A stretch of DNA of 50,398 nucleotides. Source: a virus. Below the pieces are notes generated by a model that saw only the letters and a list, made by a program, of their open reading frames with translations, was not told the DNA's origin and searched no databases. Positions 44,052 to 50,398 of the stretch are shown here, in pieces (position 1 is the stretch's first letter; every line of letters starts with the position of its first letter). A program made the translations under genes and the position numbers. The stretch is taken from IMG/VR virus record IMGVR_UViG_3300025102_000049, positions 1 to 50,398 of that record; one strand, written 5' to 3'.

Positions 44052-44334
44052 TTTTATTCACCTTTTTATTTTCTTTTTCCCAATATTTGGCATCACCATA
44101 ATTATGTAAATACCATGCGTCTCTTTCTATATGAGAAGCAAGTTCTTCCATTGATTTGAAAGAACTATGCCCTCCTACAACAGCACGTTCCATAGAATGA
44201 TACAACTTACTGTATCTAAGATTACCACTCTTGTATAGTTTGAAACTCTTGTCTAACCAAACCCTTTGAGGGATAGTTACACTAGTCCTAATAACATACT
44301 CGAAGTTAAGGAAATCTTTCTCTTTAATTAACAT
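44011..44334 (-). CDS. Unknown basic protein
   Basis: This 107-aa protein starts 1 base after the RNR stop and overlaps the following gene by 41 bases. It has an N-terminal helix pair (IPQRVWLDKSFKLYKSGN, then FKSMEELASHIERDAWYL) and a low-complexity Lys/Asn tail. No family recognised. Confidence 0.5.
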   Translation of the reverse strand: MLIKEKDFLNFEYVIRTSVTIPQRVWLDKSFKLYKSGNLRYSKLYHSMERAVVGGHSSFKSMEELASHIERDAWYLHNYGDAKYWEKENKKVNKNGKNKSNNTLSRR

Positions 44335-46236
44335 CTATACTTCACATGCTCCACCTGCACAGGCTATTTCGCCCTGAAGGTTGGTGGTATCCTCCAATTC
44401 TATTACTTCAGTCAAATCTATTGGGTGAAGTTTTTTGACCATTTCGTTATATCTTTCTTCATCTATTTCTTCGAATGGGGCTTGTTTGTATTCTCCTCCA
44501 TGATAAGGTAAGAAAGACATACCGTTGTATGAATGTCTATTATCCCATAGCCATTGAGTTACTTCTTTCCATTCTGTTGGTTTAACGTAAACAGTAGCCG
44601 AAACATTGTGACCATTGTTTCCTCTACGATGACCTGTTTTAACCCAATTCTCAGAAACAAACTTTACTCTCTCTAACATATCCAAAGCAGTTTCATCTGC
44701 TCTTGTTGTCACATAGTCGTATGGAATAGTTTGTGGTATAGATAGTACTGCACTTTCATCTTCTTTACCTATTTCATCTTCAATCAAATCAGGAAGTTTC
44801 TCTAACAAGTAAGGATAGATTGCTTCACTCTTACCTACACGAACTGACCTGAGATAGTACTTTCCATACCATGCATGAATACCACTAGAAGTTCCTAAAA
44901 CACAACTAGTTGTTCCTGCGGGTTTAACGCATGTAGTTCTAGCGGCTTCGTTGATACCAAGCATCTTAGCGTAGGTAGCATTAGTTGTCTTAACTAACAT
45001 TGCCGCCTTACTATACCAAGAATCCATGAGTTGGTTACTAGCAATACCTGTCATACCAATACCAATAAGAGCATCTTTCTCAGTGTTCCTTCTCCAAACT
45101 TCTCTAAGATAGTGGAAGTCAGTATATGTCGCTTGCACTGTTCCTAAGACTGTCGCCGCCTCTACTCGTTGTAGTAAGTCTGCCTCGTTTTCAACATTAG
45201 ATACATTAACTTCGCAAAGGTTGCAGAACTGATAAGGTCGTAGTCCTATTTCTACACAAGGATTAGTACCCCAATCTTTGTCATTAGTTAGATAAACGCC
45301 GGGTTCTCCTGAATGACTATTAGCAACATTAGACATTAGTTCTTTGAAGAAATCTTCTGTAACTCTATGTCTCAATACAACTGCCGAATTGTTTGCTCTA
45401 TATCTTTGAGCATTACCTTCTTCTGCGAAGTTACCTGCTTTAGCATTAATCATCTCTCTATCATCAGCACTGAATAAACTGATTAAAGCAGAACGGCGAA
45501 TACCTCCTGATAATACAGTATCAGCAATATAACACATCATGTCATGTGCTTCAATTGGCTTAATCTTATGTCCTTCTTTCATCTCATTGAACATACCTTG
45601 TATAATAACAATACACTTCTTTAGTGGTTCAGGGCCGGGTGCATTTCCACCTGTTGTTTTGAGTCTAGCACCTTTAGGTCTAATGTCTGAATAGTCAAAT
45701 CTAGGCATTGTTGTTCTCTTACCAGTATAACTATCAAAAAGAACTCTAATGGCTTCAGCCCAACCTTCAATGGTGTCGGCTACTTTGTATCTATAAGTTC
45801 TATCAGTACTAGGCTTTCTAACAACAGGTAGTTTGTCAATATGATGTTTCTGTACTGAGAAACCAACACCTGTTCCACCCAATAGTAGGAACATTGCTTC
45901 ACTAAAAGATAGAGTACTATCTATTGGTAAGAATGCACAGTTATATATTCTATTTGGAGATACTTCTATTGGCTTTCCGCCAAACTGCATTGAACGCATT
46001 GATGGAAGTATCTTTCGAGTTTTAACGAAGTTGTCATATACATCATATAACCTAGTTGCTATTGTAGTATAAGTATCCTCATCTAAATCCAATGTTTGTT
46101 TTAGATGTTTAAGATGCATGTTTCTATTTCTATCACAAATCTCATCCCATGTTTCCTTTCGTTGTTCTGTTTCTATCCATTTAGCATACTTCATATTCTC
46201 TACGGTTTCTGCTAATACTTCATTCCCTAATTTCAT
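44335..46236 (-). CDS. nrdJ: Class II (adenosylcobalamin-dependent) ribonucleotide reductase
   Basis: This 633-aa protein makes dNTPs from NTPs or NDPs using coenzyme B12. It has YNCAF (Cys100), the active-site NPCVE (Cys327/Glu329), and the C-terminal redox pair CAGGAC (Cys626/631). The order and size match monomeric class II RNRs of the Lactobacillus RTPR type rather than the longer bacterial NrdJ. There is no NrdB or NrdG partner, consistent with class II. The host or its neighbours must supply cobalamin. AAAGGAGAGAAGGAAA lies before the ATG, after a 167-base leader. Confidence 0.9.
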   Translation of the reverse strand: MKLGNEVLAETVENMKYAKWIETEQRKETWDEICDRNRNMHLKHLKQTLDLDEDTYTTIATRLYDVYDNFVKTRKILPSMRSMQFGGKPIEVSPNRIYNCAFLPIDSTLSFSEAMFLLLGGTGVGFSVQKHHIDKLPVVRKPSTDRTYRYKVADTIEGWAEAIRVLFDSYTGKRTTMPRFDYSDIRPKGARLKTTGGNAPGPEPLKKCIVIIQGMFNEMKEGHKIKPIEAHDMMCYIADTVLSGGIRRSALISLFSADDREMINAKAGNFAEEGNAQRYRANNSAVVLRHRVTEDFFKELMSNVANSHSGEPGVYLTNDKDWGTNPCVEIGLRPYQFCNLCEVNVSNVENEADLLQRVEAATVLGTVQATYTDFHYLREVWRRNTEKDALIGIGMTGIASNQLMDSWYSKAAMLVKTTNATYAKMLGINEAARTTCVKPAGTTSCVLGTSSGIHAWYGKYYLRSVRVGKSEAIYPYLLEKLPDLIEDEIGKEDESAVLSIPQTIPYDYVTTRADETALDMLERVKFVSENWVKTGHRRGNNGHNVSATVYVKPTEWKEVTQWLWDNRHSYNGMSFLPYHGGEYKQAPFEEIDEERYNEMVKKLHPIDLTEVIELEDTTNLQGEIACAGGACEV

Positions 46237-46403
46237 TTTCCTTCTCTCCTTTAATAAGTGTTTTTAGTAGGCTTCTCACCTACTTGACATCTGCCCCGAT
46301 GTTAGGACTACAAACGTGCGTAATACAGCATATAGTAGTTATCTCCCATGTGATATACACCACAGGGGTTTCTTGACAATCCGACTTTTTTTTATTTACC
46401 GAA
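46237..46403 (-). promoter_or_regulatory. RNR leader region with two hairpins
   Basis: This 167-base gap has no ORF with a ribosome site. On the minus strand it holds CCC-x-TGTG paired with CACA-x-GGG (around 46339-46363) and AGTAGG paired with CCTACT (around 46268-46286), the second just before the RNR ribosome site. No B12-box of cobalamin riboswitches was found. A regulatory leader or promoter for RNR is plausible, not proven. Confidence 0.35.
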
Positions 46404-46604
46404 TTAATAGCCGCCGACAATAGCAGGGACTAGGTTTACATTATCAACAGTTGACCAATCTATGTTGGTTATGTTCTGTCTGCTTACCATATCACCGTTA
46501 ACATAAACCCAATGAGTTGGGTGTTCTGCTATCTGCTCAATCATCTCTGCACTAGATACCTCTAGTTCAGTGTGGCCTGTTTCATTCATTATTCGCAATT
46601 TCAT
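46404..46604 (-). CDS. Ubiquitin-like (ThiS/MoaD-like beta-grasp) protein ending in Gly-Gly-Tyr
   Basis: This 66-aa protein has a beta-grasp order: strand MKLRIMNETG, strand HTELEVSS, helix AEMIEQIAEHP, strand HWVYVNGDMV, and a last strand NVNLVPAIVGGY that ends in Gly64-Gly65-Tyr66. The LVPAIVGG end is very close to MoaD/ThiS and SAMP C-termini, where Gly-Gly is adenylated. The extra Tyr66 would have to be removed before activation, which suits the JAMM peptidase on the same strand. AGAAGGTAATAAAA gives the ribosome site. It lies just upstream of RNR. Alternatives: a stand-alone sulfur carrier, or a chance beta-grasp resemblance. Confidence 0.6.
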   Translation of the reverse strand: MKLRIMNETGHTELEVSSAEMIEQIAEHPTHWVYVNGDMVSRQNITNIDWSTVDNVNLVPAIVGGY

Positions 46605-46639
46605 TTTTATTACCTTCTTTTTTTTTCATTCAACTATTT

Positions 46640-46915
46640 TTAAGACTCTGTTGACTGTCTTGCTTGGTTAAGCGTATTCTCTAATGATGTAATGTAGGAT
46701 TTTAATTCCTTCTTATCACCAAGGAGTTGTATCTGCATTGACTCGTAAACTTCAACCTTCTGTCTGAATGCTTGAATAGTTCCTTCTAAACCTTTAGCAT
46801 ACTCTAGAAGACGATTGAAATCTTCTTGCAATGTGTTTACGGGTGTTTGCTCCACCACTACTTCTTCTGTTACTTCTTCAGTTTCTTCTTTTGTTTCTTT
46901 ATTCTTCTTACTCAT
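46640..46915 (-). CDS. Coiled-coil protein
   Basis: This 91-aa protein has an acidic N-terminus (ETKEETEEVTEEVVVEQ) and a coiled coil at residues 28-85 (FNRLLEYAKGLEGTIQAF, then LKSYITSLENTLNQA). The start overlaps the previous gene by 8 bases. It could multimerise a partner; no family recognised. Confidence 0.5.
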   Translation of the reverse strand: MSKKNKETKEETEEVTEEVVVEQTPVNTLQEDFNRLLEYAKGLEGTIQAFRQKVEVYESMQIQLLGDKKELKSYITSLENTLNQARQSTES

Positions 46916-48086
46916 GAACTTCCCTCCATGTACCTTTTCTTACTACTGGCGAAGCATCAGTTTTCTTTAATATTTCTATCTCCTTAGATGCTTGCTGTTT
47001 AGTAAGTAATGTCATATCCCCTTTATATCCTAATCCTTTTAGAAAGTTAAGTTGCGGCTCTGTTGCCTTGGTAGTCTTACGTGTTAGTAAAATCTCCTTT
47101 AACCTTTCGGCTTGGTTTACTGTTGGTTCGCCTCCTCTAGTGAATAATCGCTTCATATCTCTCAAAAAACCACGTTCCCAAGAATTAATACCATCTTCAA
47201 ACGCATTGAATACAGGGAAACCAAAGTAGAGACACGCTTCCATAAACCTACGTTCGGTTACATCATGTTCTCTAAGTTTACTCATCTTATCCTTAATGTC
47301 TAAGTCCAAGTTTTCTAGGAATACTTTCCTGTCTTCTACATACTTGTCCTCAACACCTAGTTGTTCTAGATAGTCATCAATGTATATTGAAAATAAATCC
47401 ATATCACCCAACAACTTATCGTTAGGATAACCTCTAGTCTTACTCTGCGCTCTCTTGTTATCAGGATGATTCCATCTCCAAACAATAGAAGCCATTTGAT
47501 AATCCTCTCTACCGAACTTACCTGAGCCTGTTTTTCTAATGTAGGTTACAGGACGGTATTCTTTGAGTTCAGTGTCATAGTATTTCTTATCTGTCTTCTT
47601 AACGTTAAGCCTTAAGTCTAGGTCTTTGATTTCATCAAACAGTTTAGTAAACTCTTCTCCTTCATCATCCCACCATGCTTCTCTAATCAAAGTCTGAACA
47701 GCAACGTTCTTCCACTCTTCTATCTTTTCCTCAGTGATAGCACTAATAGGAATGTTAAGTGTCTCAGACATATGTCTTAGAACCATCCAATTGTTGATAC
47801 ATGTTGAACCAACTATCTCCTTAACATTGTTTACAGTATTCTCTATCTCAAAGTGGTATACAATATCTTTACCACATAGACAATTATGCGGATGTCCACT
47901 AGGGTGATTTAGAATAATCTCTCTATATCTTCCAATAGGTGATTTCTTCCAAACATTACCTGTGATACGCCATTCTTTCTTTGCTATCTCATAGTCATCT
48001 GACTCAGACAATGCTAACAATCTTGAAGTTAAAGCAGGGTAATTATTACCTCTCTTTAAGTTCCTTTCATTATCTATATCATTCAT
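46908..48086 (-). CDS. Large protein with Cys-rich domain and ATxxQLxxLKxLGY C-terminal motif
   Basis: This 392-aa protein has HPHNCLCGKDIVYHFEIENT with a further GSTCINNW, a likely zinc-bound beta-domain in the N-terminal third. The last 80 residues contain ATEPQLNFLKGLGYKGDMTL followed by LTKQQASKEIEIL, a C-terminal module seen on many phage proteins. The middle is helical and basic. I use ATG 48086 rather than the upstream codon at 48113, because GGAGAAGATTCAG precedes it. Function unknown. Confidence 0.5.
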   Translation of the reverse strand: MNDIDNERNLKRGNNYPALTSRLLALSESDDYEIAKKEWRITGNVWKKSPIGRYREIILNHPSGHPHNCLCGKDIVYHFEIENTVNNVKEIVGSTCINNWMVLRHMSETLNIPISAITEEKIEEWKNVAVQTLIREAWWDDEGEEFTKLFDEIKDLDLRLNVKKTDKKYYDTELKEYRPVTYIRKTGSGKFGREDYQMASIVWRWNHPDNKRAQSKTRGYPNDKLLGDMDLFSIYIDDYLEQLGVEDKYVEDRKVFLENLDLDIKDKMSKLREHDVTERRFMEACLYFGFPVFNAFEDGINSWERGFLRDMKRLFTRGGEPTVNQAERLKEILLTRKTTKATEPQLNFLKGLGYKGDMTLLTKQQASKEIEILKKTDASPVVRKGTWREVHE

Positions 48087-48318
48087 CTGAATCTTCTCCA
48101 ATTGTTGCAACACTATCAGTCATCTCAGTCATTAGCATTTGTATTCTAGATAATGTTACTAGTGTTAGATGTCTTGAATCCCTAGCCAAGTCCTGAATCA
48201 TAGCATCAGTTTTGATAATCTGTTGCATACATTCTGATACCATTTGTGAAGGAAACTCTACTGCGGTTTTAATTTTCTCAGTTAGTTCCTTAATATCTTC
48301 AACCATATCATCACTCAT
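48079..48318 (-). CDS. Unknown helical protein
   Basis: This 79-aa protein is wholly helical, Met-rich (QMVSECMQQIIKTDAM, then LSRIQMLMTEMTDSV), with an acidic tail. ATGA overlap with the upstream gene. No family recognised. Confidence 0.45.
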   Translation of the reverse strand: MSDDMVEDIKELTEKIKTAVEFPSQMVSECMQQIIKTDAMIQDLARDSRHLTLVTLSRIQMLMTEMTDSVATIGEDSDE

Positions 48319-48560
48319 TCTAAATCCATCCTCTCGTTGTTTCTCTGTTCTCTCAAGAATCCGTCTAGAAGCATGTCTATCTTACCATACAGTGCTTCAG
48401 GCAATCCACCAATTGTCTTTCTATTTAGCGATAGCCAAATTAAAAAACGTTGGTTAAGCACTACCTTAACTTCATCATTGTCATTCATTGTTATTACCAT
48501 AGGTGGCATTTCATCATCATTTACCATCCTAAACTCTACATTACTTTCTTGTTTTATCAT
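48315..48560 (-). CDS. Unknown small protein, first gene after a TATA-like element
   Basis: This 81-aa protein has a short beta-start (NVEFRMVNDDEMPPMVITMN) and a C-terminal helix. AAGGAGGAATAAAA precedes the ATG, and a TTTAAATA element lies 34 bases before it. No family recognised. Confidence 0.45.
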   Translation of the reverse strand: MIKQESNVEFRMVNDDEMPPMVITMNDNDEVKVVLNQRFLIWLSLNRKTIGGLPEALYGKIDMLLDGFLREQRNNERMDLE

Positions 48561-48594
48561 TTTTATTCCTCCTTATTTTCATTCTTTCTGAGAG

Positions 48595-48627
48595 TATTTA
48601 AACTCTACAATTGCTGTTATTTCTATT
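48595..48627 (-). promoter_or_regulatory. Candidate promoter (AATAGAAATAA motif plus TTTAAATA)
   Basis: On the minus strand AATAGAAATAA (48617-48627) is followed by GAGTTTAAATACTC, containing a perfect archaeal-type TATA sequence (48595-48602). The ATG lies 34 bases downstream of the TATA element, allowing a short leader with the AAGGAGG site. The AATAGAAATAA core is shared with the repeats at 19873, 19957 and 49589. Confidence 0.4.
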
Positions 48628-48710
48628 CAGACATCATCGTTCCCTGTACCGTCACTAGTCCAGTTCCAAGGTGTTGCTATCTGATACATTGTTTTTAATA
48701 TTCCAAACAT
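48627..48710 (-). CDS. 27-aa microprotein with strong ribosome site
   Basis: MFGILKTMYQIATPWNWTSD followed by GTGNDDV, with AAGGAGGAAAAATATA before the ATG, which overlaps the previous stop (TAATG). The peptide is short and hydrophobic-polar; no family is seen. Confidence 0.4.
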   Translation of the reverse strand: MFGILKTMYQIATPWNWTSDGTGNDDV

Positions 48711-48910
48711 TATATTTTTCCTCCTTCATCTATTATTTCTTTTATCACGCCATCCATAGTAGCCCCAATCACTAAGATAGCATCTTCTATTATTTGTTTT
48801 CTTACAGGTTTAAGTTCAGGTAACTTTTCATACGCCTCAACCATACCATTGTAATGATTCTTCATTTTCTCTATATTGATTGCTATTATATCTATCATAT
48901 CATCTGTCAT
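48710..48910 (-). CDS. Unknown small helical protein
   Basis: This 66-aa protein (ATG 48910 after GAGGAATGATA) is helical with an IIAINIEKMKNHYNGMVEAY start and a Gly-rich end (DEGGKI). No family recognised. Confidence 0.45.
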   Translation of the reverse strand: MTDDMIDIIAINIEKMKNHYNGMVEAYEKLPELKPVRKQIIEDAILVIGATMDGVIKEIIDEGGKI

Positions 48911-48912
48911 TA

Positions 48913-49185
48913 TCATTCCTCTTCATCAGACCATTGTCTTTTGAATCTTCTAATCAAATGGTCAAGGTTCTTCTTTGTGCAAGCAGATACAAAGTTCTGC
49001 CCTCCACGAAGAAATACTACTACTTTGTAGTACTTTGGTCTACCGTGTTCACCTATCCTATCACCGTAGAATAACTTATTCATTTCGTCTGTTTCTTTCA
49101 GACTAGACCAAGTAAACGCTTGAATCTCTTTCACTGAAAGAAGTGCATTCTTAAATCTAATATACTGCTTGTCTCTCTCTAACAT
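48913..49185 (-). CDS. Unknown small basic protein
   Basis: This 90-aa protein has a helical start (DKQYIRFKNALLSVKEIQ), a KYYKVVVFLRGGQNFVSAC strand region and a basic helix (NLDHLIRRFKRQW). A weak ribosome site precedes the ATG. It overlaps the 36-aa zinc-ribbon ORF by 7 bases. Function unknown. Confidence 0.5.
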   Translation of the reverse strand: MLERDKQYIRFKNALLSVKEIQAFTWSSLKETDEMNKLFYGDRIGEHGRPKYYKVVVFLRGGQNFVSACTKKNLDHLIRRFKRQWSDEEE

Positions 49186-49289
49186 GTTAGGGTCTGATAG
49201 CAGTCATAACATGTATCTTTGGGTTGGTTAGTCCAAATAGCCTTTCTGATATGGCATATTTCACATCTACCTATTATCTTCTTGGTCAT
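49179..49289 (-). CDS. 36-aa zinc-ribbon microprotein
   Basis: CEIC (9-12) and CYDC (27-30) form a two-pair zinc ribbon, with TLTC at the end. GAGGTTGAGGAAG is the ribosome site inside the previous gene. Function unknown; part of the family of tiny ribbons in this window. Confidence 0.55.
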   Translation of the reverse strand: MTKKIIGRCEICHIRKAIWTNQPKDTCYDCYQTLTC

Positions 49290-49455
49290 CTTCCTCAACC
49301 TCTATACCGTGTCTCTCAAAGAACTTCTGCATAACACAAAGACATTCTTCAACTTCGTATTCGCCATACTCTGTTTGTACCGCAACTCGTTCTGTGTCAT
49401 TACAGATATTACAGTAAAACTCTTTATTATTTAATTTATTGTTACTTATTACCAT
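49267..49455 (-). CDS. 62-aa zinc-ribbon-like protein
   Basis: This protein has CNIC near residues 15-18 and CLC near 38-40, with a Tyr-rich loop (VQTEYGEYEVEE) between, a DnaJ-like layout. It is the first gene after the 244-base region at 49456-49699. AAGAGGAATTAAA precedes its ATG. Confidence 0.5.
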   Translation of the reverse strand: MVISNNKLNNKEFYCNICNDTERVAVQTEYGEYEVEECLCVMQKFFERHGIEVEEDDQEDNR

Positions 49456-49699
49456 TTTAATTCCTCTTATGCTTTTTATTCATTTGTAATGGAGATAAAC
49501 TAATTCCTGTGAAAAATAAATCCTGAGACTACTTAAACTGTCCAAAACCACGCATTCTCATGAGAAGTTTGTTCTTTTTACATAAAATAGTTTATTTCTA
49601 TTACATTTAATATCGGAAAGTGATTATGCGGAGAGAGCAACACCACGATTTTTGAGAATCTCACTTATTACTGTGGAAACCGACTTGACTATGTTTGGG
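49456..49699 (-). promoter_or_regulatory. Intergenic regulatory region with palindrome and shared motif
   Basis: This 244-base gap separates the 49700-50263 gene from the gene at 49455. It carries TAATAGAAATAAACT (49589-49603) followed by TTTTATGTAAAAAG on the minus strand, and a 12-base perfect palindrome TTCTCATGAGAA (49555-49566) just downstream. A promoter with a nearby operator is likely. An 8-codon ORF, MNKKHKRN, just before the gene may be a leader or chance. No RNA gene was seen. Confidence 0.4.
49555..49566. promoter_or_regulatory. Perfect 12-bp palindrome TTCTCATGAGAA
   Basis: This palindrome lies about 22 bases downstream (minus strand) of the TAATAGAAATAAACT copy and ahead of the gene at 49455. 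A homodimeric regulator site is typical for this form; no partner gene can be named. Confidence 0.35.
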
Positions 49700-50263
49700 T
49701 CAAAGACCCCATTTTTCTTTAAGAGCATCAATATCAACTCTAACGCTCTTAATCCTACCTGAATTAATCAGGGTTGTTTTTCTAAACTTTTTAACTGACT
49801 CGTTCAATCCATCAATAGCCGCTTGTATTGAAGACACACTATCCTTGTCTTCTCTCAATTTCTTGTTTTCTTTATTGACGGCTTTGACTATTTTCTTCAA
49901 TTCTTTGACCTCTTTCTTCAATTCTTTGAGTTCCTTTTCGACCTTAGACCTACCATTACTCTTACCCAACAAACCCTCTGAATCTCTTTCCATTAAATCA
50001 ACAATGAAAAGTCTCATCTCTTCGGTGTTTGTATTTCTTGCATATCTGTTTCTTAGATTCTTAGGTTCAGATGAGTTGTTTTCAACAGCATCGTCAGGCT
50101 TGTGTTCAGCACAATATACATGCTTCACTGAGAATCCCTCAAAAGGGATATTGCATCTATGTCCATCCTCTTTGATGAACGCACAAAAACGTTCTGATTT
50201 ACGATGCATCTTAGTATTTGCATTTCTATTCATATTTCTATTATTATTATTAAATCGTGTCAT
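49700..50263 (-). CDS. C2CH zinc-finger coiled-coil protein
   Basis: This 187-aa protein has an Asn-rich basic N-terminus, then CAFIKEDGHRC and VYCAEH around residues 27-54, a C-x10-C then C-x2-H metal site. A long Lys/Glu coiled coil follows (KVEKELKELKKEVKELKKIV and beyond). It probably multimerises and binds nucleic acid or protein. AGGAGAGATAGT precedes the ATG. Function unknown. Confidence 0.55.
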   Translation of the reverse strand: MTRFNNNNRNMNRNANTKMHRKSERFCAFIKEDGHRCNIPFEGFSVKHVYCAEHKPDDAVENNSSEPKNLRNRYARNTNTEEMRLFIVDLMERDSEGLLGKSNGRSKVEKELKELKKEVKELKKIVKAVNKENKKLREDKDSVSSIQAAIDGLNESVKKFRKTTLINSGRIKSVRVDIDALKEKWGL

Positions 50264-50274
50264 TACTATCTCTC

Positions 50275-50397
50275 CTAAAACCTAGCATACTGATTCACAT
50301 GTTTGGCATACCAAGATGGTGGATTTAACGGCCACCTCCATGTTGCAAACCAATACTTGTCGTGAATGTAATATGCTCTATACTTTTCGACAGTACT
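50275..50397 (-). CDS. Partial gene at the right edge (C-terminal 40 aa)
   Basis: The frame is open to the edge and ends at TAG 50275, giving a C-terminus with KYWFATWRWPLNPPSWY and ending YAKHVNQYARF. It is rich in Trp and Tyr. The rest lies outside the window, and no function can be assigned. Confidence 0.4.
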   Translation of the reverse strand, partial: STVEKYRAYYIHDKYWFATWRWPLNPPSWYAKHVNQYARF

Positions 50398-50398
50398 T

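Noticed and set aside
46237-46403. tRNA or cobalamin riboswitch in the RNR leader
   Set aside because: No T-loop or acceptor stem and no B12 box was found, only two short hairpins.
49695-50285. 196-aa plus-strand ORF at the right end
   Set aside because: It is antisense to the coiled-coil gene and Leu/Phe-rich, as expected from reversed Lys/Glu codons.

Overview
The window reads as about half of a tailed double-stranded DNA virus of a marine archaeon. The best fit is a magrovirus-type virus of Marine Group II Euryarchaeota (Poseidoniales). The evidence is an archaeal replication set on one strand (family B DNA polymerase, PCNA-like clamp, RFC small subunit, archaeo-eukaryotic primase, ATP-dependent ligase, RecA/RadA-like ATPase, XPF/ERCC4 nuclease) together with a TFIIB-family transcription factor, next to tail and tail-fibre genes on the other strand. 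The DNA is AT-rich, and genes are packed with ATGA or TAATG overlaps and clear Shine-Dalgarno sites. The host assignment is an inference from gene content; no 16S or host gene is present.

Layout: positions 3-19421 (+ strand) hold the end of the structural region. It contains a tail hub/tip-like protein cut by the left edge, a small structural protein, a giant 3.6-kaa repetitive tail fibre, a second fibre with YadA-like beta-roll repeats, a tail-assembly-chaperone-like protein and a small unknown. Positions 19418-20046 form a convergent junction with short ORFs, an inverted repeat and a hairpin/T-tract terminator for the minus strand. From 20047 to the right edge almost everything lies on the minus strand: replication genes at 20-38 kb, nucleotide-metabolism and accessory genes at 38-41 kb, then an E1-like enzyme, TFB, a large unknown protein, class II ribonucleotide reductase, a ubiquitin-like protein and many tiny genes up to 50.4 kb.

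How it works together: the leftward genes could build an almost self-sufficient archaeal replisome. The primase and P-loop ATPase lie side by side. The polymerase is split in two, just before catalytic motif C, and a small membrane-protein ORF sits between the halves. The C-terminal half and a putative clamp-loader large subunit both end in a PIP-box-like motif, which would tether them to the viral clamp. TFB could redirect host RNA polymerase. RNR and a MazG-like protein would supply and police dNTPs.

The strongest candidate for an undescribed system is a ubiquitin-like modification set on the same strand. It comprises a 66-aa beta-grasp-like protein ending in Gly-Gly-Tyr, a ThiF/E1-like adenylating enzyme, a JAMM/MPN+ peptidase that could trim the Tyr, and a 434-aa protein with a weak E2-like catalytic signature. 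A second theme is about a dozen very small proteins, many with two CxxC pairs, that are translationally coupled between the replication genes and were recovered by reading the gaps. All calls come from reading the sequence; no database search was run.
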